A stretch of DNA of 64,000 bases. Source: LMUY01 sp964247705. GTDB taxonomy: Bacteria > Pseudomonadota > Alphaproteobacteria > Acetobacterales > Acetobacteraceae. This document shows, piece after piece, positions 39,456 through 48,558 of this stretch. The notes under the pieces were generated by a model. The model saw only the letters and a list, made by a program, of their open reading frames with translations. It was not told where the DNA came from and made no database searches. How positions within the stretch are numbered: the first letter of the stretch is position 1; every line of letters begins with the position of its first letter. The stretch is from contig CAXTVQ010000003.1 of assembly GCA_964247705.1 (NCBI GenBank), forward strand, positions 59,319 through 123,318. Direction: 5' to 3'. Position numbers and translations under genes: made by a program.

Positions 39456-40160
39456 CTACTTGTTCAGCATGCTCTCGTGAACCCAACCGAACGGGGCGGT
39501 GTCGCCGACCTGATACCAGCCGCCGGGCGATTGGGCGAACACGTGCAGCGCCATCCCGGCCGTCACGGTGCGGACCGTGGGCCCGCCGGGGCCGTTATGC
39601 ACGTTGGCGCTCTGGCGGACCGTCACCGTGCCGCCGTCGGCAACCTGGCCCGGGGCAGGCACGGGACGGGGCGCGGGGACGGCCGCGTCCGGCAGGACCG
39701 GCAAGTGGGGATCGGGCACGTTGTCCGGTAGCGGCGGCAGGGCGAGCGGTCGTTCCGCCGCCGGGCCGCCGCGGTCCCAGCAATCGGCTACCAGGGCACT
39801 GTAGACGCGGGTCGCCTCGGTCGTGGTGGTGCCGACCCGGGTGTCGAACTCGAAACGGGGGGTGCGCGCCTCGGGCGGGCTGAGCTGATTGGCGACGGCG
39901 ACGAAGGGCACGAAGATGTTGGCATCGTCGGCGAAGGCGCTGACCAGGCCGCAGATGGCCGTGTGCTTCGGCAAGGCTTGCGCGTAGGTTTGGACACCGC
40001 GGAACTGCACCGTCTTGGGCATGCCCGGCAACGCGGCGACCGCCTGCAGCGCGGCGTCACGCACGGTGTCCGACGAGGGGCCGGTTGGGCCCGCTTTCTT
40101 CTCGTCCTTGCACCCGGCGATGGCCAGCGTCGCGAGCAGTACTGCGCCGGGTGCACGCAT
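39456..40160 (-). CDS. Lipoprotein with C-terminal bacterial SH3 domain
   Basis: Envelope lipoprotein (234 residues). The signal peptide ends in LAIAGC with the lipid-modified Cys at position 17. A middle domain of unknown fold (about 30-135) is followed by a Pro-rich linker and an SH3-like domain (about 168-234, VRQSANVHNGPGGPTVRTV to GWVHESML), which usually binds peptidoglycan. It starts 3 nt after the tam stop. A role in cell-wall contact is inferred. Confidence 0.82.
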   Translation of the reverse strand: MRAPGAVLLATLAIAGCKDEKKAGPTGPSSDTVRDAALQAVAALPGMPKTVQFRGVQTYAQALPKHTAICGLVSAFADDANIFVPFVAVANQLSPPEARTPRFEFDTRVGTTTTEATRVYSALVADCWDRGGPAAERPLALPPLPDNVPDPHLPVLPDAAVPAPRPVPAPGQVADGGTVTVRQSANVHNGPGGPTVRTVTAGMALHVFAQSPGGWYQVGDTAPFGWVHESMLNK

Positions 40161-40163
40161 CGC

Positions 40164-40949
40164 TCAGGCGGGCCGTTGGGCCACAAGGAACAAGCGAGGG
40201 AACAGCAGCAAGCGCTTGCCGTCGGCCCGCACGGCGTAGGCGTCCGACACGGCGGCCTCGTAGCGGGTGAGGAAGGCGGGGCGGTCGGCTTCGTCCAGCG
40301 GGGCCAGGAACGGCTGCAACCCGGTGCTGCGGACCCAGTCGACGATCGCGGAGGCTCCGTCCATGCGGTGATGATAGATCGTGCGCCACAGGTCGGTCTC
40401 GGCTCCGGCGGCGGCGAGCAGGTCGTAGTAAGCGTTGGCTGTCAGAACGCCGATACGCTCCCCCGCGTTGGCGAGGCGGCCGGCCCAGGGCCCGGCGGCG
40501 GCGGTTTCGCGCATCAGGCGGTGGGAGGGTTCGTCGCGGTTGTCCGGCATTTGCACCGCGAGCACGCCGCCGGGTGCCAGGAAGCCGAACAGGCGGGGGA
40601 TCAGCGCCGCATGGTCCGGCACCCATTGCAGGGCGGCGTTGGCGTAGATCAGGTCCTGAGGGGTGTCCGGCTGCCAGGTGGCGATGTCGGCCTCGGCGAA
40701 GCGGCAGGACGGGAGACGGTCTTGCGCCTTGGCCAGCATGGCGGGTGACGAGTCGATGCCGGTGACGGTGGCGCGCGGGAAGCGCTGCACCAGGAGTTCG
40801 GTGCTGTTGCCGGGTCCGCAGCCGAGGTCGGTGATGGTGGCGGCGCCGGCGAGCGGCACCTGGGCCAAAAGGTCGCGGGCCGGGCGGGTGCGCTCGGCTT
40901 CGAAGCGGGTGTAGAGCGCCGGGTTCCAGTTGTCGGGTTGGCCGCTCAT
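40164..40949 (-). CDS. tam: Trans-aconitate 2-methyltransferase
   Basis: SAM-dependent enzyme that methylates trans-aconitate, a spontaneous isomer of cis-aconitate that inhibits the citric acid cycle, so it is a metabolite-repair activity. The 261-residue protein has NWNPALYTRFEAERTRPARDLL at the start, TDLGCGPGNSTELL (SAM loop), and YANAALQWVPDH. ATG 40949 overlaps the stop of the FAD oxidoreductase gene (ATGA). Confidence 0.92.
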   Translation of the reverse strand: MSGQPDNWNPALYTRFEAERTRPARDLLAQVPLAGAATITDLGCGPGNSTELLVQRFPRATVTGIDSSPAMLAKAQDRLPSCRFAEADIATWQPDTPQDLIYANAALQWVPDHAALIPRLFGFLAPGGVLAVQMPDNRDEPSHRLMRETAAAGPWAGRLANAGERIGVLTANAYYDLLAAAGAETDLWRTIYHHRMDGASAIVDWVRSTGLQPFLAPLDEADRPAFLTRYEAAVSDAYAVRADGKRLLLFPRLFLVAQRPA

Positions 40950-42061
40950 GCGACCGCCTCCCCTTCCAAGGCGTGCAGCACGGCGTCGCCGATCGCGAGC
41001 GAGGCGGTGAGGCCCGGGCTCTCGATGCCGAACAGGTTGACCAGGCCGGGGACGCCGTGCACCGCCGGGCCGAGCAGGGCGAAGTCGGCCGCGGGTTCGC
41101 CGGGGCCGCTGATTTTGGGGCGGATGCCGGCGTAACCGGGCACCAGGGCGCCGTCCGGCAGTGCGGGCCAGTAGCGGCGGATGGCGGCGTAGAACCCAGC
41201 GGCGCGGCCGAGGTCCACGTCGTATTCCTCGCGCTCCACCCATTCCACGTCGGGGCCGAAGCGGGCCTGACCGCCGAGGTCGAGCGTGAGGTGCACGCCG
41301 AGGCCGCCGGGTTCCGGCACGGGATAGATCAGGCGGCTGAACGGGGCGCGGCCCTGCAGCCCGTAGTAGTTGCCTTTGCACAGGTAGCGGCGCGGGATGG
41401 TTTGGGCGGGGATGCCCTCGATGGTGCGGGCGACGTCCGGCGCGTGCAGGCCGACGGCGTTGACCAGGATGTCGCACTCCAGTTGCATCGGCGCCTCGCC
41501 GCCCACGTGCAGCCGGATGCCGGTTCCGGTCACCGCGCCGCCGTGCAGCGGGGCGTGGACGGCGACAGTGCCGCCCGCCGCCTCCATCTCCCCCTGGTAG
41601 GCGAGCATGAGCGCGTGGCTGTCGACGATTCCGGTCTCGGGCGAGTGCAAGGCCGAATCCACGCGCAGCGCCGGCTCCATGGCGCGGGCTTCGTCGCCGG
41701 AGAGCAGGGTGAGTTCCACGCCGTTGGCAGCGGCCTGGGCCTGGATCTTTTCGAGGCGGGTGGTCTCCGCCGGGTCGCTGGCGACGATCAGCTTGCCGAG
41801 TTTGTGGATGGGGACGCCATGCTTGGCGCAGTAGCGGTAGAGGGCGACGCGGCCCTCGACGCAGAAGCGGGCCTTGAGGCTGCCGGTGGGATAGTAGATA
41901 CCGGCGTGCACCACTTCGCTGTTGCGCGAGGAGGTGACGGTGCCGATGCCGCCCGCCGCCTCCAGCACCAGCACGTCCCGCCCAGATAGCGCCAGTGCGC
42001 GCGCCACTGCGAGGCCGACGACGCCGGCCCCAAGAACCACAGCTTCGACACGATCGATCAT
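40946..42061 (-). CDS. FAD-dependent oxidoreductase, L-2-hydroxyglutarate oxidase-like
   Basis: DAAO-fold flavoprotein of 371 residues. The FAD site is VVLGAGVVGLAVARALAL, followed by SSRNSEVVHAGIYYPTGSLKA, a stretch typical of L-2-hydroxyglutarate oxidase (LhgO) and close relatives, and later GYAGIRPKISGPGEP. It may oxidise L-2-hydroxyglutarate, another metabolic side-product, which would match the neighbouring tam gene as metabolite repair (inference). ATG 42061 overlaps the start of the divergent flavoprotein gene within one CATG. Confidence 0.85.
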   Translation of the reverse strand: MIDRVEAVVLGAGVVGLAVARALALSGRDVLVLEAAGGIGTVTSSRNSEVVHAGIYYPTGSLKARFCVEGRVALYRYCAKHGVPIHKLGKLIVASDPAETTRLEKIQAQAAANGVELTLLSGDEARAMEPALRVDSALHSPETGIVDSHALMLAYQGEMEAAGGTVAVHAPLHGGAVTGTGIRLHVGGEAPMQLECDILVNAVGLHAPDVARTIEGIPAQTIPRRYLCKGNYYGLQGRAPFSRLIYPVPEPGGLGVHLTLDLGGQARFGPDVEWVEREEYDVDLGRAAGFYAAIRRYWPALPDGALVPGYAGIRPKISGPGEPAADFALLGPAVHGVPGLVNLFGIESPGLTASLAIGDAVLHALEGEAVA

Positions 42062-43283
42062 GCCCCTAGCATCCAACACCTCGGCACCTCTGGCCAGACA
42101 CGTGACTGCCACCGTGATCGGCGCCGGCCCTGCAGGGCTGATGGCAGCCGAGCGGCTGGCGTTGGGCGGGGTTGCGGTGACGGTGTTCGACAGGATGCCG
42201 TCGGCTGGGCGCAAGCTGCTGATGGCGGGGGTGGGCGGGCTGAACCTGACGCATAGCGAGACGCTGGAGGTATTGTTGGAACGGTATGGCCCGGCCCGCG
42301 CCGCACTCGAGCCGGCGATCCGGGCTTTTCCGCCTGACGCGTTGCGTGCGTGGTGCGAGGGGCTCGGCCAGGAGGTGTTCACCGGCAGCAGCGGCCGGGT
42401 GTTCCCGCGGGCGATGAAGGCGTCGCCGCTACTGCGGGCCTGGCTGCGTCGGCTGGACGGGTTGGGCGTGCAGTTTCGCCTGCGCCACCGCTGGGTTGGC
42501 TGGGACGAGGATGGCGGGCCGGTGTTCGACCCCCCTGCCCCGTTGGCGCCGCGGCCGGTGGTGCTGGCGGTGGGAGGTGCCAGTTGGCCCAGGCTGGGAT
42601 CGGATGGCGCATGGGCCGGGCTGTTCGACCCGGCGGTGTTGGCGCCGTTCCGCCCGGCGAATTGCGGCTTCACCGCCGGGTGGAGCGAGATCATGCGCCG
42701 CCATGCCGGCACCCCGCTGAAACGCATCGTGCTGCGGTTCGGCGGGCGGGCGGTGCCGGGCGAGGCCGTGCTGACGGCGGAGGGCGTGGAGGGCGGGCCG
42801 TTCTACGCACTCGGCGCCGGGTTGCGGGACGCGATCCTGCGGGACGGGGTTGCGCTGGCGGAGATGGACCTACGGCCGGACCTCTCGCTCGATGAACTGC
42901 GGCGGCGGCTGGAAGCACCACGGCGGGCACAGTCGCTCTCGACATTCCTTCGCAAGGCCGCAGGGTTGCCGCCGGTCTCGGTGGCGCTGCTACGGGAGTG
43001 CGCCGGCGCGCCGCAAAGCCTCGGGGCGGATTTGGCACGGGCGATCAAGGCGCTACCGCTCCGGCTGACGGGGTTGGCGGGGCTGGAGCGGGCAATCTCG
43101 ACGGCGGGTGGGCTACGGCTGGATGCTGCGTTGCCGGCAGGCGTATTCTGCGCTGGCGAGATGCTGGACTGGGAGGCGCCGACGGGCGGGTATCTGTTGC
43201 AGGCGGCATTCAGCACGGGATTCGCTGCAGGAGAGTCGGCGCTACGGTGGGTGCGGGGCGCTGCGGGATATCGCGTCGCCTGA
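42060..43283 (+). CDS. HI0933/YhiN-family flavoprotein
   Basis: NAD(P)/FAD-dependent oxidoreductase of the YhiN group, whose physiological substrate is unknown. VIGAGPAGLMAAERLAL is the FAD loop; AGRKLLMAGVGGLNLTHSE and FTGSSGRVFP are family hallmarks; the C-terminal GEMLDWEAPTGGYLLQAAFSTG closes the FAD site. Starting at ATG 42060 it shares two bases with the opposite gene's start; GTG 42102 (MTATVIGAGPAG) is an in-frame option that leaves a 40-nt gap. Neither has a good ribosome-binding site. Confidence 0.88.
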   Translation: MPLASNTSAPLARHVTATVIGAGPAGLMAAERLALGGVAVTVFDRMPSAGRKLLMAGVGGLNLTHSETLEVLLERYGPARAALEPAIRAFPPDALRAWCEGLGQEVFTGSSGRVFPRAMKASPLLRAWLRRLDGLGVQFRLRHRWVGWDEDGGPVFDPPAPLAPRPVVLAVGGASWPRLGSDGAWAGLFDPAVLAPFRPANCGFTAGWSEIMRRHAGTPLKRIVLRFGGRAVPGEAVLTAEGVEGGPFYALGAGLRDAILRDGVALAEMDLRPDLSLDELRRRLEAPRRAQSLSTFLRKAAGLPPVSVALLRECAGAPQSLGADLARAIKALPLRLTGLAGLERAISTAGGLRLDAALPAGVFCAGEMLDWEAPTGGYLLQAAFSTGFAAGESALRWVRGAAGYRVA

Positions 43284-43377
43284 CCAAGCATCACGATAAG
43301 CCTCTCGGTGTTGTTTCACGAAGGCGAGAGAAACATCCGGCGCGCGATCAATTAAACAAAAGCTTCACCGAACCGGC

Positions 43378-43404
43378 TAGGGTTTGTGCGGTTAGGGTTT
43401 GACG
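43378..43404 (+). promoter_or_regulatory. Direct repeats and -35-like site upstream of tkt
   Basis: TAGGGTTTG occurs at 43378-43386 and again at 43393-43401, a 15-bp period. The second copy runs into TTGACG (43399-43404), a good -35; the hexamer 17 nt on (TGCAGT) is a poor -10. The 221-nt leader before tkt has no ORF. Tandem sites overlapping a -35 suggest control of the whole pentose-phosphate operon (inference). Confidence 0.35.
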
Positions 43405-43504
43405 ATCGGTGGAGTTCGCTCTGCAGTCTGCTGACAGCTAGCTTGCCGAAACGGGGTCCGGAGCGCTTGCTAGCGGGCGCGATACCAACACTGGGGATGA
43501 AGCA

Positions 43505-45607
43505 ATGGACCAGCCAGTCACCACTCACTCTGCGGCCATGACGCCTCCCAGTGCCGACATCCAGGGCGACATCGACCAGATCGCCATCAATACGATCCGC
43601 ACGTTGTCCATGGATGCGGTGCAGAAGGCGAAATCCGGCCATCCGGGCACGCCGATGGGAATGGCGCCGGTCGGCTACACGCTCTGGCAACATGCGTTGC
43701 GGTACGACCCGGCGGACCCGCACTGGCCCAATCGAGACCGGTTCGTGTTGTCGGTCGGGCATGCGTCCATGCTGCTCTACTCGTTGTTGCACCTGGCGCA
43801 GGTCGCGTCCGATATCGAGCATAAGGACAAAGGCCCTTACGCGGTCACGCTGGATGACATCAAGCAATTCCGGCAGCTATCCAGCGTGACGCCGGGGCAC
43901 CCGGAATACCGGCTGACGTCGGGCGTCGAGACGACGACCGGGCCGCTCGCGCAGGGTGTTTCCAACAGCGTGGGCATGGCGATGGCGCAACGCTGGTTGG
44001 CGCAGCGCTACAACAAGCCGGGTTTCGACCTGTTCACATATCACGTGTACGCGCTGTGCGGCGACGGCTGCATGATGGAAGGCGTGTCCAACGAGGCGGC
44101 GTCGCTTGCCGGGCACCTCAAGCTCGGCAATCTGACGTGGATCTACGACAGCAACTACGTCACCATCGAGGGTGCGACGAAGCTTGCGTTCAGCGATGAC
44201 GTTGGGGCCCGGCTTGGGGCAATGGGTTGGCACGTGATCCACGTGGATGACGCCAACGACACGGCAGCCGTCACCAAAGCGCTGGACGAAGCGAAGTCGG
44301 TCACGACGGGGCCGACCATCATCGTCGTGCACAGTGTCATCGGCTTTGGCGCTCCCAAAAAGGCGGGCACGCGTGAGGCGCACGGCGAGCCGCTGGGGGA
44401 TGAGGAGGTCCGTGGCGCCAAGCGCAGCTATGGATGGCCGGAGGACGCGCAGTTCCTGGTTCCGGATGGCGTACACCAGCGGTTCGCCGAAGTGATGGGC
44501 GCCCGCGGCGCCAAGCTCCGTCACGAGTGGATGGACCTGCTGACCCGATACCGCGAGCAGTATCCAGAACTCGCCAAGGAACTGGACCAGATCGACCGGC
44601 ACGAGTTGCCGGACGGGTGGGATAGCGAGATTCCGACATTCCCGGCCGATGCCAAGGGCGTGGCTTCCCGAGATTCCTCGCAGAAGGTGCTGAATGCGAT
44701 CGCGAAGCACGTGCCGTGGCTGATCGGCGGCGCGGCGGATCTTGCGCCATCGACAAAATCGAACCTGACGTTCGAGGGCGCCGGGTCTTTCGAGGCGGAC
44801 AATTACGGCGGACGGAACCTGCATTTCGGCATCCGCGAGCATGCGATGGGGTCGATCTGCAACGGGATCGGCCTGTCGGGCATGCGCGCCTATGGCAGCG
44901 GCTTCCTGATTTTCTCGGACTACATGAAGGCGCCGATCCGGCTATCCGCGATCATGGAATTGCCGGTGATCTACATCTTCACGCATGACAGTATCGGTGT
45001 CGGCGAAGATGGGCCGACGCATCAGCCGATCGAGCAACTGGCGACGCTGCGTGCCATCCCGGGCATGATCACGTTCCGTCCTGCGGATGCCAACGAGGTT
45101 GCGGAGACCTGGCGCGTCGTGATGAAGCTGACGCACCACCCGGCGGCGCTCTGCTTGAGCCGGCAAGCGTTGCCCACGATCGACCGGAGCAAGTATGCCT
45201 CCGCGGCCGGTGTGGCCAAGGGTGCCTATGTCGTCGGCGATTGCGAGGGCACGCCCTCGGTGATCCTGATGGCGACCGGGTCTGAGTTGGCGTTGTGCAT
45301 GGGCGCCTACGAGGCTTTGATCGCAGAGGGCGTGAAGGCGCGCGTGGTCTCCATGCCGTCTTGGGAGTTGTTCGAACATCAGGATCAGTCCTACCGGGAC
45401 GAGGTGTTGCCGCCTTCCGTCAAGGGACGCCTCGCGGTGGAGCAGGCAGCGACACTCGGTTGGGACCGGTATATCGGCATGGGGGGCGGCATGATTGGAA
45501 TGCACAGCTTCGGCGCGTCGGCCCCGTTGGCGGCGCTGCAGAAGCAGTTTGGGTTCACACCCGAAGCCGTCCTCGAGGAAGCCCGCAAGCAAGCTAAGCG
45601 CGTATAG
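43505..45607 (+). CDS. tkt: Transketolase
   Basis: Thiamine-diphosphate enzyme moving two-carbon units between sugar phosphates in the non-oxidative pentose-phosphate pathway. The 700-residue protein has the TPP motif GDGCMMEGVSNEAASLAGHL, KAKSGHPGTPMGMAP near the N-terminus and the pyrimidine-domain stretch THDSIGVGEDGPTHQP. An N-terminal extension of about 20 residues makes it slightly longer than E. coli TktA. It is the first gene of the operon; tal-pgi starts 13 nt after its stop. Confidence 0.96.
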   Translation: MDQPVTTHSAAMTPPSADIQGDIDQIAINTIRTLSMDAVQKAKSGHPGTPMGMAPVGYTLWQHALRYDPADPHWPNRDRFVLSVGHASMLLYSLLHLAQVASDIEHKDKGPYAVTLDDIKQFRQLSSVTPGHPEYRLTSGVETTTGPLAQGVSNSVGMAMAQRWLAQRYNKPGFDLFTYHVYALCGDGCMMEGVSNEAASLAGHLKLGNLTWIYDSNYVTIEGATKLAFSDDVGARLGAMGWHVIHVDDANDTAAVTKALDEAKSVTTGPTIIVVHSVIGFGAPKKAGTREAHGEPLGDEEVRGAKRSYGWPEDAQFLVPDGVHQRFAEVMGARGAKLRHEWMDLLTRYREQYPELAKELDQIDRHELPDGWDSEIPTFPADAKGVASRDSSQKVLNAIAKHVPWLIGGAADLAPSTKSNLTFEGAGSFEADNYGGRNLHFGIREHAMGSICNGIGLSGMRAYGSGFLIFSDYMKAPIRLSAIMELPVIYIFTHDSIGVGEDGPTHQPIEQLATLRAIPGMITFRPADANEVAETWRVVMKLTHHPAALCLSRQALPTIDRSKYASAAGVAKGAYVVGDCEGTPSVILMATGSELALCMGAYEALIAEGVKARVVSMPSWELFEHQDQSYRDEVLPPSVKGRLAVEQAATLGWDRYIGMGGGMIGMHSFGASAPLAALQKQFGFTPEAVLEEARKQAKRV

Positions 45608-45620
45608 GCGGAGAGCGATC

Positions 45621-48476
45621 ATGGACATGCAGACCGAGACGACGAACCCTCTCAAGTCTCTCGAGCAGTTCGGCCAGTCGCCGTGGCTCGACTTCATCGA
45701 ACGGCAGTTCCTGGCCGAGGGCAAGCTGCAGGAGATGATCGAGCGCGACGGGCTGAAGGGCATGACGTCCAATCCGTCGATCTTCGAGAAAGCGATGGGC
45801 CACGGTGCCAACTACGACGCCGGCTTCAAGGAGCTAGCGGCCAAGGGCGATGTGGACGCTCAGACGATTTACGAGAGCCTGGCGATCCAGGACATTCAGC
45901 ACGCGGCGGATCTGTTGCGTCCGGTGTATGAGCGGACCAAGAAGGTCGATGGTTACGTCTCGCTCGAGGTGTCGCCGTATCTGGCGCTGTATACCGAGGA
46001 TACCGTGTCCGAGGCGCGGCGGCTTTGGAAGCTGGTCGGGCGTGAGAACCTTATGGTGAAGGTGCCTGGCACGGACCAGGGTGCGCCGGCCATCAAGACG
46101 CTGATCAGCGAGGGCATGAACATCAACGTGACGCTGCTGTTCAGTCAGAAGGCATACAAGGACGTCGCGGAGGCGTTCATCGCCGGGCTCGAGAACTTCA
46201 AGTCGGCAGGCGGCGACGTAAGCAAGGTGGCGAGCGTCGCCAGCTTCTTCGTGAGCCGGATCGACACGCAGATCGATAAGCAGATCGACGAGCGGGTTAA
46301 GATCGGTGGTGCAGATACCGAGACGCTGAAGCGGTTGCGGGGCAAGGTCGCAATCGCGAACGCGAAATTGGCGTATCAGCACTACCAGGAGCTGTATGCA
46401 AGCGAGCGGTGGAAGAAGCTTGCCGCAGCAGGTGCGATGCCGCAGCGGCTGCTCTGGGCCAGCACAGGCGTCAAGGACAAGGCGTATCCAGACACTCTGT
46501 ACGTCGAAGAGCTGATCGGGCGCGACACCGTGAACACCATGCCCCCAGCCACGATGGACGCTTACCGCGACCATGGGCACGGCAAGGAGGCTCTGACTGT
46601 CGGCGTGGATGACGCGAAGGAGATCCTGGGCACCGCCAAGCGGGTTGGGCTCGACCTCGATAAAGTCACGCATGACCTGGTGGAGGATGGCGTCAAGCAG
46701 TTCGCCAAGGCGGCCGATGACTTGCTGGGCGCAGTCGCGGCCAAGCGGAACGGGATGCTCGGCGCCACGCTGGTGATGGTTTCGTCGGCCTTGCCCGAAG
46801 CGATGGGCAAAGCAGTTGAAAAGTCACTCGAAGACTGGCGCGAGAAGGGCACTCTGCGGAAACTCTGGGCGCGCGACGCCGGGGTTTGGACGGGCACGGA
46901 CGAGGCCAAGTGGTTGGCGTGGCTGGATATCGTGGCCGACCGCACCGCCGATTTAAAGCAACTGCAGGCGTTCCAGGACGAGGTGCATTCCGCCGGGTTC
47001 ACCGACGTGCTGTTGCTCGGGATGGGCGGTTCGAGCCTTGGCCCAGAGGTGCTGGCGGAGACGTTCGGCAAGCGTGGCGGGTACCCCACCTTGCACGTGC
47101 TGGACAGCACCGACCCTCAGCAAATTGCCGCGTTTGAGAAGAAGGTGGCATTGCCGACCACGCTGGTGATCGTATCCAGCAAATCCGGTGGAACACTCGA
47201 GCCGAATATCCTCAAGGCGTATTTCTGGGACGCCATGAAGAAAGTGGTCGGCGACAAGGCGGGCGAGCATTTCGTTGCCATCACCGACCCGGGTTCGCAC
47301 ATGCAGACGGTGGCGGAAAATGATGGTTTCCGCCGCATCTTCTACGGAGACCCGGCGATCGGCGGGCGTTACTCCGTGTTGTCGAATTTCGGCATGGTGC
47401 CGGCAGCGGCCATGGGGCTTGATCTCGAGCAGTTCCTCAATGCGGCAGCGTTGATGGTGCGGGCTTGCGCCGCTGGAACGCCGCCGCTGCAGAACCCGGG
47501 CGTGCAATTGGGCACTGTTCTTGGCGTGGGAGCAGTACACGGGCGGGACAAGGTCACAATCGTCGCTTCGCCGCACATCTACGACGTCGGTGCTTGGCTG
47601 GAGCAGTTGCTTGCGGAGAGCACCGGCAAGCAGGGCCATGGCATCGTGCCGGTGGACAACGAGCCTTTGGCGGATGCCTCGCACTACGGTGAGGACCGGA
47701 TTTTCGCCTATTTGCGCCTGAAGGATGCACCGGACCCGGCGCAGGAGAAGGCGATCGCGGCGCTCGAGAAGGCCGGGCAGCCGGTTGTGCGGGTGGAGTT
47801 GGCCAACACGTTGCAGCTTGGGCAGCTATTCTTCTTGTGGGAATTCGCGACGGCGGTGGCCGGGTCGATCATCGGGATCAATGCGTTCGATCAACCGGAC
47901 GTGGAGGCCAGCAAGGTCGTCACCAAGAAGCTGACAAGCGCGTTCAACGACAGCGGCAAGCTGCCGGATGAAACGCCGTTTTTGACCGACGGCGCGATCC
48001 AACTCTTCACCGACGAGAAGAACGCGTCCGAACTTGCCAAAGCGGGCAACACGCTCCAAGCGGTGATGAAGGCGCATCTGGCGCGGCTCGGGGCGGGCGA
48101 TTACGCGGCGTTGTTGGCCTACATCCAGCGTACTCCCGAGCATATCTCGCTGTTGCAAACGTTGCGGACCAAGATCCGGGACGCGAAGAAGGTGGCAACG
48201 GTCGCGGAATTCGGACCTCGGTTCCTGCATTCGACAGGCCAGGCCTATAAGGGCGGGCCAAACAGCGGGGTGTTCGTGCAGATCACGGCACAGGATGCAG
48301 CGGATCTGGCGGTGCCGGGCGAGCGCTACACGTTCAGCGTCGTGAAGGCGGCGCAGGCGCGTGGCGATTTCGATGTGCTGGCTGAGCGGGGCCGCCGTGC
48401 CTTGCGCGTGCATATCACTGGGGATCTGGAGACTGGGCTCAAATCGCTGGCGACTGCAATCGAGCATGCGATCTGA
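45621..48476 (+). CDS. Fused transaldolase / glucose-6-phosphate isomerase
   Basis: Bifunctional 951-residue enzyme. Residues about 1-375 are transaldolase (GMTSNPSIFEKAM; Schiff-base Lys near 147 in NLMVKVPGTDQG; NVTLLFSQKAY). Residues about 400-951 are phosphoglucose isomerase (LLGMGGSSLGPEV near 465; SSKSGGTLEPN near 517; GRYSVLSNFGMVPAA). The fusion is known in acetic acid bacteria. Joining the two lets fructose-6-phosphate made by transaldolase return to glucose-6-phosphate for cycling. GGAG precedes ATG 45621. Neither active site looks damaged. A stem-loop follows before gnd. Confidence 0.95.
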   Translation: MDMQTETTNPLKSLEQFGQSPWLDFIERQFLAEGKLQEMIERDGLKGMTSNPSIFEKAMGHGANYDAGFKELAAKGDVDAQTIYESLAIQDIQHAADLLRPVYERTKKVDGYVSLEVSPYLALYTEDTVSEARRLWKLVGRENLMVKVPGTDQGAPAIKTLISEGMNINVTLLFSQKAYKDVAEAFIAGLENFKSAGGDVSKVASVASFFVSRIDTQIDKQIDERVKIGGADTETLKRLRGKVAIANAKLAYQHYQELYASERWKKLAAAGAMPQRLLWASTGVKDKAYPDTLYVEELIGRDTVNTMPPATMDAYRDHGHGKEALTVGVDDAKEILGTAKRVGLDLDKVTHDLVEDGVKQFAKAADDLLGAVAAKRNGMLGATLVMVSSALPEAMGKAVEKSLEDWREKGTLRKLWARDAGVWTGTDEAKWLAWLDIVADRTADLKQLQAFQDEVHSAGFTDVLLLGMGGSSLGPEVLAETFGKRGGYPTLHVLDSTDPQQIAAFEKKVALPTTLVIVSSKSGGTLEPNILKAYFWDAMKKVVGDKAGEHFVAITDPGSHMQTVAENDGFRRIFYGDPAIGGRYSVLSNFGMVPAAAMGLDLEQFLNAAALMVRACAAGTPPLQNPGVQLGTVLGVGAVHGRDKVTIVASPHIYDVGAWLEQLLAESTGKQGHGIVPVDNEPLADASHYGEDRIFAYLRLKDAPDPAQEKAIAALEKAGQPVVRVELANTLQLGQLFFLWEFATAVAGSIIGINAFDQPDVEASKVVTKKLTSAFNDSGKLPDETPFLTDGAIQLFTDEKNASELAKAGNTLQAVMKAHLARLGAGDYAALLAYIQRTPEHISLLQTLRTKIRDAKKVATVAEFGPRFLHSTGQAYKGGPNSGVFVQITAQDAADLAVPGERYTFSVVKAAQARGDFDVLAERGRRALRVHITGDLETGLKSLATAIEHAI

Positions 48477-48508
48477 GGACCAGACTTCTGCCATTTCTGC
48501 AAAGAGAG

Positions 48509-48527
48509 GTGCTCCTGTTCGGAGCAC
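48509..48527 (+). other. Stem-loop between tal-pgi and gnd
   Basis: GTGCTCC (48509-48515) and GGAGCAC (48521-48527) pair perfectly around TGTTC. CTTTTT comes 12 nt later. In the only sizeable gap of this operon (82 nt), it could stabilise the upstream mRNA, terminate part of the transcripts, or mark a separate start for gnd. Confidence 0.45.
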
Positions 48528-48558
48528 GTCCCATTCTGCTTTTTCCAGGAGCATTTAG

